Origin: Trichomonas tenax
Lineage: Eukaryota; Parabasalia; Trichomonadida; Trichomonadidae
DNA length: 64,000 bases
Assembly (NCBI GenBank): GCA_023091735.1
Contig: JALKBU010000036.1
Coordinates: 56,650-120,649 of the forward strand
Reading direction: 5' to 3'
Below are positions 51,097-61,247 of this stretch, piece by piece. Each line of letters starts with the position of its first letter. Within the stretch, counting starts at the first letter, position 1. The notes beneath the pieces were generated by a model that was not told where the DNA came from, did no database searches, and was given only the letters and a program-made list of their open reading frames with translations. The position numbers and the translations under genes were made by a program.

Positions 51097-51462
51097 ATAT
51101 ATTCAAAAATCACATTTTCTCCATTATTAAGAATGATAACAGATATTTTAATGAGAAATTTGAAATATAAAGGAGATCTTCTGAAGTTACATATCCAATT
51201 CATGTTGAAAATAATAAAATCAATTATTCATGAAAATACAAATTGGAGCGCAAACTTAATTAAGCAAATCTATGTTTAGAGTAGAAAATTTATTTTTTTG
51301 AGCCATATCTCATATGCTATAGTATACACTACATATATGTGCTATATAGTTATTGAATAGATTGAAGAATATAGCTATGAAAAATCGATTTTTTATTCTC
51401 AAGTTGATTTAGTATTTTTTGTCATGTAATGCCAAATTTACTAAAGAAAAGTGTCAAAAATA
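51097..51462. other. 366-bp remainder of divergent spacer
   Basis: AT-rich sequence between the motif pair and the HMG-like ATG. No gene or repeat is seen. Confidence 0.45.
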
Positions 51463-51900
51463 ATGAGCAGAAAAGATCTCGGACAGGATGGCGAATTAGC
51501 GGATTATGACGGATCAGAGTGCGGTAGAATAACGCCGTTTTCGTGCTACGTCAGAGTGATGTATGGATGCTCGCCAAATATGATTGCACGTGAGGAAAGG
51601 AAAAAAATAATCGATAACTGGAAGAAATTGAAAGACGCTTATCGCAGATATTACACAGAGATGGCAAATACGAAGTGTGGAGGAAATTGGGTCGAAGAGG
51701 ATACAAATGAATTTTTCAATATGAAGAAAACAAATAAACAACAAAAGAACAAGACTTTCTCATATCAACCATTGATCGCACAACAAGCTCCGACAGTCCA
51801 AGAAGATCCAATTTACAGTTTAGACGATTTAATTTCAAAAATCGAATCTACGCAAATGCTGAATAGTAGAAAAGCCCCATTTGATATGGACAGATGGTAA
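51463..51900 (+). CDS. HMG-box-like protein
   Basis: The 145-aa protein contains, at about residues 22-72, a segment with HMG-box spacing: PFSCYVRVM, SPNMIAREERKKIIDNW, KKLKDAYRRYYTEMA. This corresponds to P..(Y/F)..F, a P-x-x-x-x-x-E-I-x-x-x-x-x-W core and a K-x-x-Y end. HMG boxes bind and bend DNA. The remainder is unstructured. The longer frame starts with GTG 51451 inside the TGTCAAAA initiator; the ATG at 51463 leaves a 7-base leader. Confidence 0.55.
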   Translation: MSRKDLGQDGELADYDGSECGRITPFSCYVRVMYGCSPNMIAREERKKIIDNWKKLKDAYRRYYTEMANTKCGGNWVEEDTNEFFNMKKTNKQQKNKTFSYQPLIAQQAPTVQEDPIYSLDDLISKIESTQMLNSRKAPFDMDRW

Positions 51901-52034
51901 TTTTCTTATTTGTATGTTAATAAAATATTTTTGATTTAAATAATCTTTCTTTCAGTCAACGAAAATACTGCCAAATGAAAACGTTGTGCGATGATGCATA
52001 TTAAAGCTATTAGAGAAAGATTTCAAAATTTCGG

Positions 52035-52065
52035 TTTACGTGTCAGATTTTGACATGTAAATTTC
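52035..52065. promoter_or_regulatory. Inverted motif pair before TM2 paralogue 2
   Basis: TTTACGTGTCA and TTTTGACATGTAAATTT face each other, separated by GA, forming a near-palindrome that ends eight bases before the ATG. TCATTC and TCATAA initiators lie within or next to it. It is the clearest instance of the recurrent element in paired form. Confidence 0.5.
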
Positions 52066-52072
52066 ATTCATA

Positions 52073-52627
52073 ATGTTGTTGTTTTTATTCGCAATTTTTG
52101 GGCATTCAGCGATTACATATCCTGTATGTGACCGCACATCCGGTGTCCCAGACTGTCAGGAAGTGGAATGGGATATGAGCAAATCAGCTATTCCATGCAA
52201 TCGACTTCCAAATGAATATAGATACTGCACAGTTCACGGTCTTGACAAGTTTAATCAATACTTCGGCAGAAGTGGAAATATATCCTTACCAGCAGATGGT
52301 TGTAATGCCGATTTTACAAATATTAATTCTTTCGGAACAGGTGTTTGCAAACCAGCCGAAGGTATTCAGTGCCTTGGTGATGAATATTGGATCATTACTG
52401 ATGCTAGATGCTTCAGAGATGGAGAACAGTCGTATATTACTTTATTATTATGCTCGATATTCTTTGGAATATTCGGTGTCGATAGATTCCTTCTTGGAAG
52501 TCCAATTCTTGGGATTGTTAAGCTTTGCACAATTGGTGGCGTTTTTATTTTCTGGATTGTCGACATTTTCCTAATTGCTCTCGGAAAGCTTCAACCATTA
52601 GGCACTGCATTCAAGAATTCTTACTAA
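52073..52627 (+). CDS. TM2-domain membrane protein (paralogue 2)
   Basis: The 184-aa protein has a signal peptide (MLLFLFAIFGHSA) and a lumenal domain with C, C, C spacing like the copy at 40006 (VEWD, IPCNRLPNEYRYC, GIQCLGDEYWI). The TM2 pair is joined by GIFGVDRFLLG and ends FWIVDIFLIALG. Both paralogues share the lumenal motif E-x-W-D, which shows they are one family and not only alike in the TM2 part. Likely endomembrane located. The leader is extremely short (3-7 bases). Confidence 0.9.
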   Translation: MLLFLFAIFGHSAITYPVCDRTSGVPDCQEVEWDMSKSAIPCNRLPNEYRYCTVHGLDKFNQYFGRSGNISLPADGCNADFTNINSFGTGVCKPAEGIQCLGDEYWIITDARCFRDGEQSYITLLLCSIFFGIFGVDRFLLGSPILGIVKLCTIGGVFIFWIVDIFLIALGKLQPLGTAFKNSY

Positions 52628-54271
52628 TTTCAAATTTGATTAAGTATTTATTTCTCATTATTTCAGAAATCACTATTTATTGTATTTAAAATGCATCTAT
52701 TTTACATGCCTTATAAGCATCCCAGCTTTTAGGGCTATTTGTTTTTGATATTTTAATTTTATCATTTTTTATAGCATGCACCACAAATAACGCAGTATGT
52801 TATTAAATGCATCAGCTCAGAATTTATATTTTCTTAATAATATTAATATATGAAAAATGTATTTTAAATTTTCAAAATTATTGGAATTGAAAGCTAACTC
52901 CTGGTATATATTATATTCATAAAATTTTGAATTTAGTTATAATTGAATTGGGGAATCTATTTTGAATAATTATTTCAAATTTTGAAAAATTATATATATG
53001 AATATGGAAAGTGAAAACAATCTTTCCCAATCCCATACATTATATTAATTTAATTCCGGGCTTGAGAATTAGATAATTATAAAGTCCAACCTTCTAACTG
53101 CAAATATCCTTCAGCAAAAATAACATGCTTGATTTGCCCCCAATTTAGATTGTATGGGAGGCATCAAAGGGTCGTCTGGTTGTTGAACGGGACAAACTGT
53201 GTATAAGGATCAGCTGATATTGATTAAAAACCAATCCAAACACATGTTTTAATGCAACCAAAAGATCTGTTTTCAATTCACTTTTTGAAAGGCTACAACG
53301 ATGTAATGGGTGCGGATAACTATTGCATTTATTATATAATTCAACATTTTACCTGTTTGATCAAACTGTAAAAAGACACTTTTCCACTTTTGATAAGAAA
53401 AATGGAATACTTTTATATCCATAGATTTAATTAATAGCTTCAGTAGCGACCAAATGCTTATTTTGAGGAAGTTTTATCGTATTATAGCACCAAATCCATA
53501 TTTTATCAATAATTCTATGTAATAAACTAAGTTTAAAATTATTATTATCATAGATTATTTAAGGAACTGTATAAAAATTAAAAGTTTCTTTCTTGAAATG
53601 AAGTGATTTGTCGCAAACTTTTTCTGAACAGTCGCATATTAAAAGAATTTCTCAAATAATGGGCAACACAAATCATTCATTATGTTATTGAAATCTTATA
53701 AGGGCCATAAGGCAGCAATAACAATGAGCCAATGCAAGTATGCTTATTAAAAATAGTGTGGGGATTACTAAGCTTTCAGTAACAATACTCATTTCCAAAG
53801 GAATTGCTCAATCGAAAACAACACTAATGATGGGGTGTATCATGTATACTTATTCTTCCTGCATAAGATAACATACTGAATTTATCTTCTTGTACATGAT
53901 TAGAATTAAAAGATAATTAATACTCATTCAGGAAAGAACAAATGGAGTATACGATATGGTTTGTGCTTGTGATTTGATAAAGAAGGCAAAATATAGCCTT
54001 AATTTATATTCAATTGTTCAATCTATAAAATGAACATATGAATTGATGGTTTTATGTGCATGCGGATAGATTTATATCATTGCATCATAGTTACATCTCA
54101 TAGTATTAATATGAAGGTTGGAAATTTTCGAATTCCAGTTATCCTTACCGGAAACACTATAAGATTTTTTGGATATTATGATAGCACACACTATAGAGAC
54201 ATCATGCATTAATTTTCAAAAATTTTCTTGCCGAGAATCGAAAAAAATCTGTTATTTTCCGAAAGAAAAAA
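52628..54271. other. 1.6-kb gene-free region
   Basis: AT-rich DNA with no recognisable ORF, RNA gene or repeat in either strand. Confidence 0.55.
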
Positions 54272-57259
54272 ATGCGGGGGTTTCCCCGCCCTCCGACAGC
54301 CAAATTTTCACCTGAAATGATGCGGAAGAGTTCATTGGCGCCGAAGGCTGTACCCAAAAAGACGGCAATTCTCGCATCAAAGTCGGCGAAACCCTTTAAT
54401 TTATTAGATTTACGGCCTGACGACGTTATCGTTCGTCCAAAGACAACGCTTGGTAATACAAAGCCTGCAATAATGCCTATGGAGGAGTTTTTGAAGCGCA
54501 GTCGCAAGCTGGCGAAAGAAGCCGAAAAAGCACAAGAATCTCCTGCGGTAAAAGAGGCAGCAGAGCTTGCAAGCAGAGTTACCGACCCCAAAGAGTGGTT
54601 AATTGTGTTTGTTCGCAACAGACTTTCGAATGCTGCAGCAACATTAATTCAACGAACGTGGAGAAACTACAAAGTCAAAAAAATGTGGGGTGGAATCTTC
54701 AACAACAGGATTTGGACACGTCACGACATATTATATCGCATTTTTATCGGTTGGCGCGGATACGCTACTAAAAAATTCGAAGTTCAAGTTGCTTGTTATC
54801 AAAAATTCGCTGCTCTACATCAAGAGAAACCATGGATTTCAATCAAAACGAACTTAGCACCATTCAATTTATTTTATGCGACCGGAAGATGGTTTTATCC
54901 TAAGTTATTCAACGCAAGAACATTCTTGTACGTGTACAGAGTCTTCTCCAGACCAGAGGGACGTCACATTCTCGGCATCTGGAAGATGATCGCATCTGGA
55001 CTTCGTGGATACAGAGAAAACTCACACAAGTTCATCCACACAGTTCACAAGCGTCAGGCGTTTGGATCCGCGTTCATAGCATTCGAATTGTGGCACAGAT
55101 TCATCATGTGGAAGAAAGAAAACAAAGTTCAAACGAATTGCTTCTCATTGCAAGTCAAAGAAAGAATCATCAATTGGGACATTGTCGAGCAACGACTCAA
55201 CAAGAGAAAAGCACAGCGATCACTTGCTGATTCACATCATACCTCTGTTGTGAGAAAGAATGCATACATGGCGATTCACCAGCATTTAGTTGAACGAAGA
55301 CAGACAACGATGGATATGGAATCCGCTTTGACTTTCTACAATCACAGAATCATGGAAGACTGCAGACGCGCATGGATCAAATATGACAACATGTGCCGCC
55401 ATCGACGTGCAGAACTTCTGAAAATGCAGAGAGCTTGGTACACATTTGTTTTCGACAAAGCATCGAAGAATCACATCATCTCGACAATGAACACATTCAG
55501 GAACAATCTCCTTTGCTCATTCTGCTTCACAATGTGGCGGAAGAACATCAGATACACATCTCTGAGGCTCCTGAAAGGCGCATACATGATGTTCAAGCGT
55601 CCTTCTCCTTTCAGACAGCTTTTCTTCGCGTTCCGAAATGACATATCTTTCATCTACTTCGAGAGAGCATTCAGGGAATGGGTCCTCTACTGGCGTCGCC
55701 GAAAAGCGTGGAAGAACTTCCAGAAAGTTTTCGAGAAGAGCGATGATAAGCGTGAATTGAAGCAACTCTGTTTCTATTCACTGAAGAAAGCAGCAGAAAT
55801 CAATCTCATTCGTCGCCTTGTTCACACAACACCGCGCTTCTTCCCGAACCAGACATTATTCTGCGTTGAGGGAATGGAGAAAAATCTTTCTCTCTATTTC
55901 GATACAAACTCAACATTCAAGTACGAAGTCGGAACATTTCCAGATCATCCTCCTATTGTCATCTTAGTTCGCGCATTCCTTATGGCGATGGACAAGAAGT
56001 TCAAATACGCTCGATGCAAGTTTGCCGCTAACATGAATGAGATGAAAGTTACACCGAGATTCGGATATTACAACTACTTCGATATCAAGAAGAACTTCCA
56101 GCAGAATGTCGACATTCTTCGAACAGGTCTCAATGCACGCTTGGCGAGAGATCGCACAACTTTGATTGGTGTTGACTCACACTCAATGGCGAAGAAACTT
56201 GCTGAAGTCCTTCCTGGATTCACGACATCTGCAAGTGATTCATCAAACGCTCTTGTTGTCACAGGGCTGAACAGAGCAATTCCTTTCAACTTGCCAGAGG
56301 ACATCGAGATGTCGATCGACCACCTGATCGAAGAGACACAGAACATCTCATTCACTGTTCCAAAGAAAGTTCAGCAGAAATTTGCTGGCTTGCGGAAGCG
56401 ATTCGACGATCGACTTCGACATCCAAATGATATCTACGGAAATCGAGATGACATGGCAACACCAGACATATCGATTGTTGCCGGAACTCCGAACGCTGTA
56501 TCACCGATGGTCGAGAAGAGCATTCCATTAATTGCATCGAAGAAGACATTCGGAAATTCAGTCACACAATTCTCGAAGCCCGTTGTCGAGGCTGTTCCTT
56601 TCGAGTCATCATCTCTTCCTTTCGTTCTCGACCTTCAGTCAACGAAAGATGCAGATACATCTCGAATGATTTCAACAATGGAAATGTTCGACACATTCAA
56701 TTCACAAGCTCTGAAGCCATCGCTTGAGAAAGCAGATCCATTCGTCTCACTCAGGAGGTTCTTCCTCGCGATCACAGGAATGAGGGTTGAGCTCAAGCCG
56801 AAGGATCCTCCTCAAATGGAGCCTTCAATGAGACGCGTTTTCCGTCGAAATGTGAATGCATTCGTTGCTGGTCTTATGGGTGTCCAAATTTCAGGGAAAG
56901 GTGTTCCGATCACACTTGACAGACCAGATTGGATTCAGCGATATGTCAACGCAGCCATTGCAATGCACTGCGAGTTGTCGAAACATCCAGCTTTGTCCTC
57001 TTTCTGCGCACAAGTTCCATTCGCATCGATGCTGATTGTTGACAGTGATGATGCGATCGAGATCAGGAATTTCACATACAACGTTCTCATCGAGAAATAT
57101 CCAAAACTCCAGAAGAAGAACAACGAAGGCCTTCGAAGGAATGCATCAGACTCAGATGAGATGAAACGATCTGATCTCAATGCAGGTCTCATCCTTCTCC
57201 CGTACATCATCCGTCCTGAACTTGTCAAAGATTTCATCAAAGAAGAAATCAAACAATGA
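54272..57259 (+). CDS. Sfi1/IQ-like W-repeat protein
   Basis: The 995-aa protein has a disordered head, an IQ motif (AATLIQRTWRNYKVKKM, about 121-138), and then about 350 residues of helices with recurrent aromatic-x(3)-W patterns: AFELWHRFIMWKK, SFCFTMWRKNIRY, AFREWVLYWRRRKAWKNFQ. This pattern is typical of centrin- or calmodulin-binding Sfi1-type solenoids. The C-terminal third is a separate folded region of unknown type. A basal-body or cytoskeletal role is inferred. Either of the first ATGs (54272 or 16 codons later) could serve. Its last 235 bases are duplicated, in decayed form, at 59041. Confidence 0.7.
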   Translation: MRGFPRPPTAKFSPEMMRKSSLAPKAVPKKTAILASKSAKPFNLLDLRPDDVIVRPKTTLGNTKPAIMPMEEFLKRSRKLAKEAEKAQESPAVKEAAELASRVTDPKEWLIVFVRNRLSNAAATLIQRTWRNYKVKKMWGGIFNNRIWTRHDILYRIFIGWRGYATKKFEVQVACYQKFAALHQEKPWISIKTNLAPFNLFYATGRWFYPKLFNARTFLYVYRVFSRPEGRHILGIWKMIASGLRGYRENSHKFIHTVHKRQAFGSAFIAFELWHRFIMWKKENKVQTNCFSLQVKERIINWDIVEQRLNKRKAQRSLADSHHTSVVRKNAYMAIHQHLVERRQTTMDMESALTFYNHRIMEDCRRAWIKYDNMCRHRRAELLKMQRAWYTFVFDKASKNHIISTMNTFRNNLLCSFCFTMWRKNIRYTSLRLLKGAYMMFKRPSPFRQLFFAFRNDISFIYFERAFREWVLYWRRRKAWKNFQKVFEKSDDKRELKQLCFYSLKKAAEINLIRRLVHTTPRFFPNQTLFCVEGMEKNLSLYFDTNSTFKYEVGTFPDHPPIVILVRAFLMAMDKKFKYARCKFAANMNEMKVTPRFGYYNYFDIKKNFQQNVDILRTGLNARLARDRTTLIGVDSHSMAKKLAEVLPGFTTSASDSSNALVVTGLNRAIPFNLPEDIEMSIDHLIEETQNISFTVPKKVQQKFAGLRKRFDDRLRHPNDIYGNRDDMATPDISIVAGTPNAVSPMVEKSIPLIASKKTFGNSVTQFSKPVVEAVPFESSSLPFVLDLQSTKDADTSRMISTMEMFDTFNSQALKPSLEKADPFVSLRRFFLAITGMRVELKPKDPPQMEPSMRRVFRRNVNAFVAGLMGVQISGKGVPITLDRPDWIQRYVNAAIAMHCELSKHPALSSFCAQVPFASMLIVDSDDAIEIRNFTYNVLIEKYPKLQKKNNEGLRRNASDSDEMKRSDLNAGLILLPYIIRPELVKDFIKEEIKQ

Positions 57260-57429
57260 TTTTATATATTTTTGTTATGTTATGAAATTTCGTGTTTTTT
57301 ATGATACTTTTACATTTAATAATTATAACATTTTAGGTTTATAAAAGCATTAATATATTAATATATATAGAGATTTGCGTATTATCAATGCATGAGTTCT
57401 GAAGTTTATTATTTTTAATAAACATATTT

Positions 57430-58130
57430 CCATCACATTTTCCGAGGCTCAGATAGAGTCAAATCAATTGAGTTTTTGTCATTCTTCGGTGAAAGAAATT
57501 GGAAATTTCCTCCTGATGTTGTTGATTTATCATAATAACATTTTTTATTGTCGTTGTTCTTCCTGAATCAACAAAAAAGCATTTGTCCAATCATTCTCTA
57601 AAAAGCAACAATTATCGACATTTGCAATTGCATGGCAGTTCAACAATTTAGTTATTGGACTTGCAAGTCCTTTGATTTCCAAAAAAATTGCAGCTTATGA
57701 TTTGAAAGTCTGCACAAGAATAATATTTCAATATATCTGAAGATTTTTGAGTGTCATTCATGAATGTTGGAGATTCGATATAACTATTTGCTTCTGCACC
57801 ATCAATATCATATGTAGGATTCCCTGGTCCTATAACATTGGACATATTTAAATTATCAATTTGAACAATTCCATAGTCAGGACTGATACAATAATTAAGA
57901 TCAAAATCACCACACGAACAAATACTCGTAGATTTGATGAAATGGCTTTGCCCAACAATGACACTTGATGAATATGCATGCGTATAATTTTGATGAAATT
58001 GAATTAAAAAACAAAGGCGTTCTTGGATGCATCGTTTTTAGAAATTTCACTTCCTGATTCAGTTTCAAATTTTGGGAACAGATTGTTTTATGGGTGCACA
58101 AGTTTAACCAGTGCAACGATATCATCTAAC
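57430..58130 (-). pseudogene. Degraded surface-type (beta-helix-like) gene
   Basis: On the minus strand open pieces follow each other in shifting frames: NYTHAYSSSVIVGQSHFI, CSCGDFDLNYCISPDYG, NPTYDIDGAEANSYIESPTF, then LLNCHAIANVDNCCFLENDW and FVDSGRTTTIKNVIMIN. The NC.F..N type strands resemble right-handed beta-helix repeats of trichomonad polymorphic surface proteins. Stops and frameshifts break it up. The family name is tentative. Confidence 0.45.
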
Positions 58131-58139
58131 ATATAATCA

Positions 58140-58860
58140 ATACCACCAATTACCTTCAGCGATTGTTGTAGTTTGAATAACATCGTCATTCCAAACTCAG
58201 TCAAAGTATTGGAGATGATTCGCTCTCTGGATGTTGGTCTTTGACAAACGTCACAATTCCTGATTCGGTAAATTTAATCGGTCGCAATGGAGTGTGATTT
58301 TATTAAACATATCATTCTAAAACAAAATAACAACAATAGAATCTAATACATTTTTCAACTGTCAATTATTAAAGTACTTAAGGATTCCTTGGGTCAAAGC
58401 GATCAATTGAACAGCATTTGAATCACGTACGAACTTGAAGAATGTAACATTCCTGTAGGAAAACATTTCATCATCGCCATCAATGGTTAATGCGGATTCT
58501 TTCTAAAATTGTGTGAATCTCAGTCTCCTAAATGTTCATCAATCGTGGATATTCAATACAAATTCATTTTAGGATGTGGAAATATCAAAAATATTATTAT
58601 TTATGGCAATTTCATTCTAAGAGAATCTTCATTAGATATCAAAAACAAAAGCCTCAATGTGCATTATCAGGATGTTTCAGATATCCAAGATAAGACAACA
58701 AGAGAGATCCTCAATCGATACTCTAGGAAATATTTCATTACATTTAACTACACAGGAAATGTTTTTTTTGTTCAGCATATGTTCCAAAAACTCGAAGCTG
58801 TGGTAGCCGAACTAATGGTGTACTGTATTCTTTTAATCCTCTAAGGCAAAAGCCTATTTA
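58140..58860 (+). pseudogene. BspA-like LRR pseudogene
   Basis: Fragments FSDCCSLNNIVIPNSVKVL, SLSGCWSLTNVTIPDSVNLI, NLKNVTFL and SF.NCVNLSLLNVHQS (dot = stop) show the repeating C-x-x-L-x-x-(V/I)-x-I-P pattern of BspA-like proteins. They lie in different frames and are separated by stops. Confidence 0.7.
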
Positions 58861-59040
58861 CCATTTAGATCTTTCTGATTAACTTTTTTAAAATCCCATC
58901 TGCTTCTTAAAGGTTTTCAATATCAATGATTTAGATCGAATTAAATATGTTTTTCCTGATACTTTCAAGTCATAAATACTTTCAAGAGATTCGATTCTAC
59001 ATTGAGAAGATTTTATATGCATTTGAACATGTTGATAAGC

Positions 59041-59270
59041 GCATTGTGAGTTGTTGAAAAATTCCATGTTTATTCACATTCTGTGCACAAGTTCCTTCTG
59101 CATTTATACTGATTGTTGACAGTGATGTTGTGATTGTGATCAGGAATTTCACATATAACGTTATCATCATGAAATATCCGAAACTCCAGAAGAAGAATAA
59201 TGAAGGCCTTAAGATGAAGACTTAGATGATAAGAAACATTCTGATTTGAATAATTGTCTCATTCTGCTCA
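59041..59270 (+). pseudogene. Decayed copy of the 3' end of the Sfi1-like gene
   Basis: GCATTGTGAGTTGTTGAAAA at 59041 aligns with GCACTGCGAGTTGTCGAAAC at 56965. The match continues through GATTGTTGACAGTGATG, AGGAATTTCACATA and AAACTCCAGAAGAAGAA to about 59270 (parent about 57200). Many C/G to T/A changes and small indels are present, so it is a dead partial duplicate in the same orientation. Confidence 0.9.
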
Positions 59271-59280
59271 CAAATATAAT

Positions 59281-59710
59281 AATGATGATAAAATGAAAAT
59301 AATTCATTTTATATCATATTGATGATAAAATATGAATGATCGATTTCATATCATAATGATGATGAAATGAAAATAATTGATCCAATATCATAATCAAGAT
59401 AAAATGTTAATGATTGATATAATTTCAAAATGATGATAAAATGAAAATAATTGATCATATATTGTAATGATGATGAAATTAAAATAATTGATTTTATATC
59501 ATAATGATGATAAAATGTGAATGATTGATTTCATATCATAATGATTACGAAATGAAAATAATTGATTTCATATCATAATGAAGATAAAATGTGAATGATT
59601 GATTCCAAATAATAATGATGATAAAATGAGATAGATTAACTTTATGTCATAATGATGACAAAATGAAATTGATTGATTCCATATCATGCGAATGATTGAT
59701 TTCATATAAT
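59281..59710 (+). repeat. 37-bp satellite, 11.6 copies, alternating subtypes
   Basis: Eleven complete units of exactly 37 bases run from 59281 to 59687, followed by a 23-base partial. The unit starts AATGATGATAAAATG. Type A continues AAAATAATTGAT and type B TGAATGATTGAT. A and B alternate over much of the array, so the true period is partly 74 bases. Confidence 0.95.
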
Positions 59711-60239
59711 AAGATTAAATATGTATATTAAAAGGCGCTAATTGCTTCTATTCCGAAGATATATATATTCTGTGTTCAATTTTAATAAAACATGCATATT
59801 AACATCACAAAAGAATTAAATGCAAGGGATGTCCATTTTTTAACTTATTTAGAGAACAAATTAGAAACCATTCCTCATGAACAATTTCTCATTAGCCAAA
59901 AATTAGGAATGACATTAACTGAATTTTTATTTCATCATTGTTTAATTCTGTTTTTATAGCCTTTAGAGGCCATTTTGGGCATTTAAGTACTGTACTAAGG
60001 TACATCTCAATTCTCTTGTCATTATTATTCTCTTTAATATAGAATTTCATTGATAATTGTTATTATAAAAATAATTTTAATTTTGAGTGTTCGTCAAAAT
60101 ATTCAGAAGTCGATTCAATTCCATGAGATTTTAACATATTTTTGTGCAGCTCCTTCAGTAGAGCGAGATATTCCAGTTATTTTTTAAAATGAATTCTATT
60201 TTGAATGAAATAAAATGGCTCTGCATTTTTTATTTGTAA
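59711..60239. other. Gene-free stretch between satellite and pseudogene
   Basis: About 530 bp of AT-rich DNA. Short frames only; one (HINITKELNARDVHFLTYLE, from about 59790) might be a further decayed gene piece, unrecognised. Confidence 0.4.
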
Positions 60240-61010
60240 ATCTCTTATTAATATAACAATTTCTGATTCTGTAACCACTATAGACATGTCTGCATTTAGT
60301 GGTTGTTCAAGCTTAACCTTCATAAATATTTCCAATGTCAATTCAGTTGATTCTCAGGCATTTTCTGATTGCTCAAAATTATCATGCATTATTCTATCCC
60401 AATTCTTCACTGGAATTTGATTTATGACTTTTAATCAATACTCGAAATTAACATGCATTTCTTTGCCTGATAATATCACAACAAATTCTCATGGTGTTCA
60501 TCATTAGAATATATATTTATTCCAGGATCTGTTAAAGCAATACAAAATGGATCCATTTCTAACTGCATTGTGCTAAAGAATGTTACATTTCTTGATGTTT
60601 CTAAATCCACAGTTAAGTTAACTGCTTTTTTGAACTGCCCCAATTTCACCACAGTTTCCATTTTTGGATTATGGGAATTGCAAACTGATTCATTTAAGGA
60701 ATCAACAAATATTGAAAGTGTTTTCATTAATGATAGCATTGTGCATACAATAGCCTCGAAATTTATTATCAAGGAAGCTACAATATTGAAGATGAAACAA
60801 CAAGGAATAATCTATTGCATCTGGTAAGAAATATCTATATAACATGTAACTCATCAGAATTTTGTTCAATTCCTGTTTCAAAATCTCCGAAATGTTTTCC
60901 TCCAACATATGAAAAATTAAGACATTACGATGCCCGTAGACGAAAACTTTTGAGCCAAATGGAATTCTCATCTTGGGGTTTAATATATATAACATCATAT
61001 ATTTGACACC
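60240..61010 (+). pseudogene. BspA-like LRR pseudogene, second copy
   Basis: SLINITISDSVTTIDMSAFS, GCSSLTFINISNVNSVDSQA, FSDCSKL and, after stops, LKNVTFLDVSKS, FLNCPNFTTVSIFGLW and STNIESVFI are typical BspA-like repeats. In-frame stops (for example after FFTGI) and frame changes make it non-functional. Confidence 0.8.
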
Positions 61011-61232
61011 TTAATTATCAATTTCAACGCCTCAGATTATATGCATTATATCATATGTTTTAGCTCAAAAAAGTCATCAACAATTATGATTCAAAACAGG
61101 AGAAAACATTGCTTCTGTTTCTATTGTGTTATCTATGTCATCTCTTAGTGATATATCGAAAAATATTTCAAGAAATTTGATGATTGATATTTGTTTCTTT
61201 TCCATATCAAAAATATCTTTAAGTGTCAATTG

Positions 61233-61241
61233 TCACTTTTC
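61233..61241 (+). promoter_or_regulatory. Inr of the PROPPIN gene
   Basis: TCACTTTTC with the predicted +1 A at 61235, 13 bases before the ATG. Confidence 0.6.
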
Positions 61242-61247
61242 AAATAA

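Noticed and set aside
58509..58844. 111-codon ORF as an intact gene
   Set aside because: It is one frame of a broken BspA-like region; homology switches frame on both sides.
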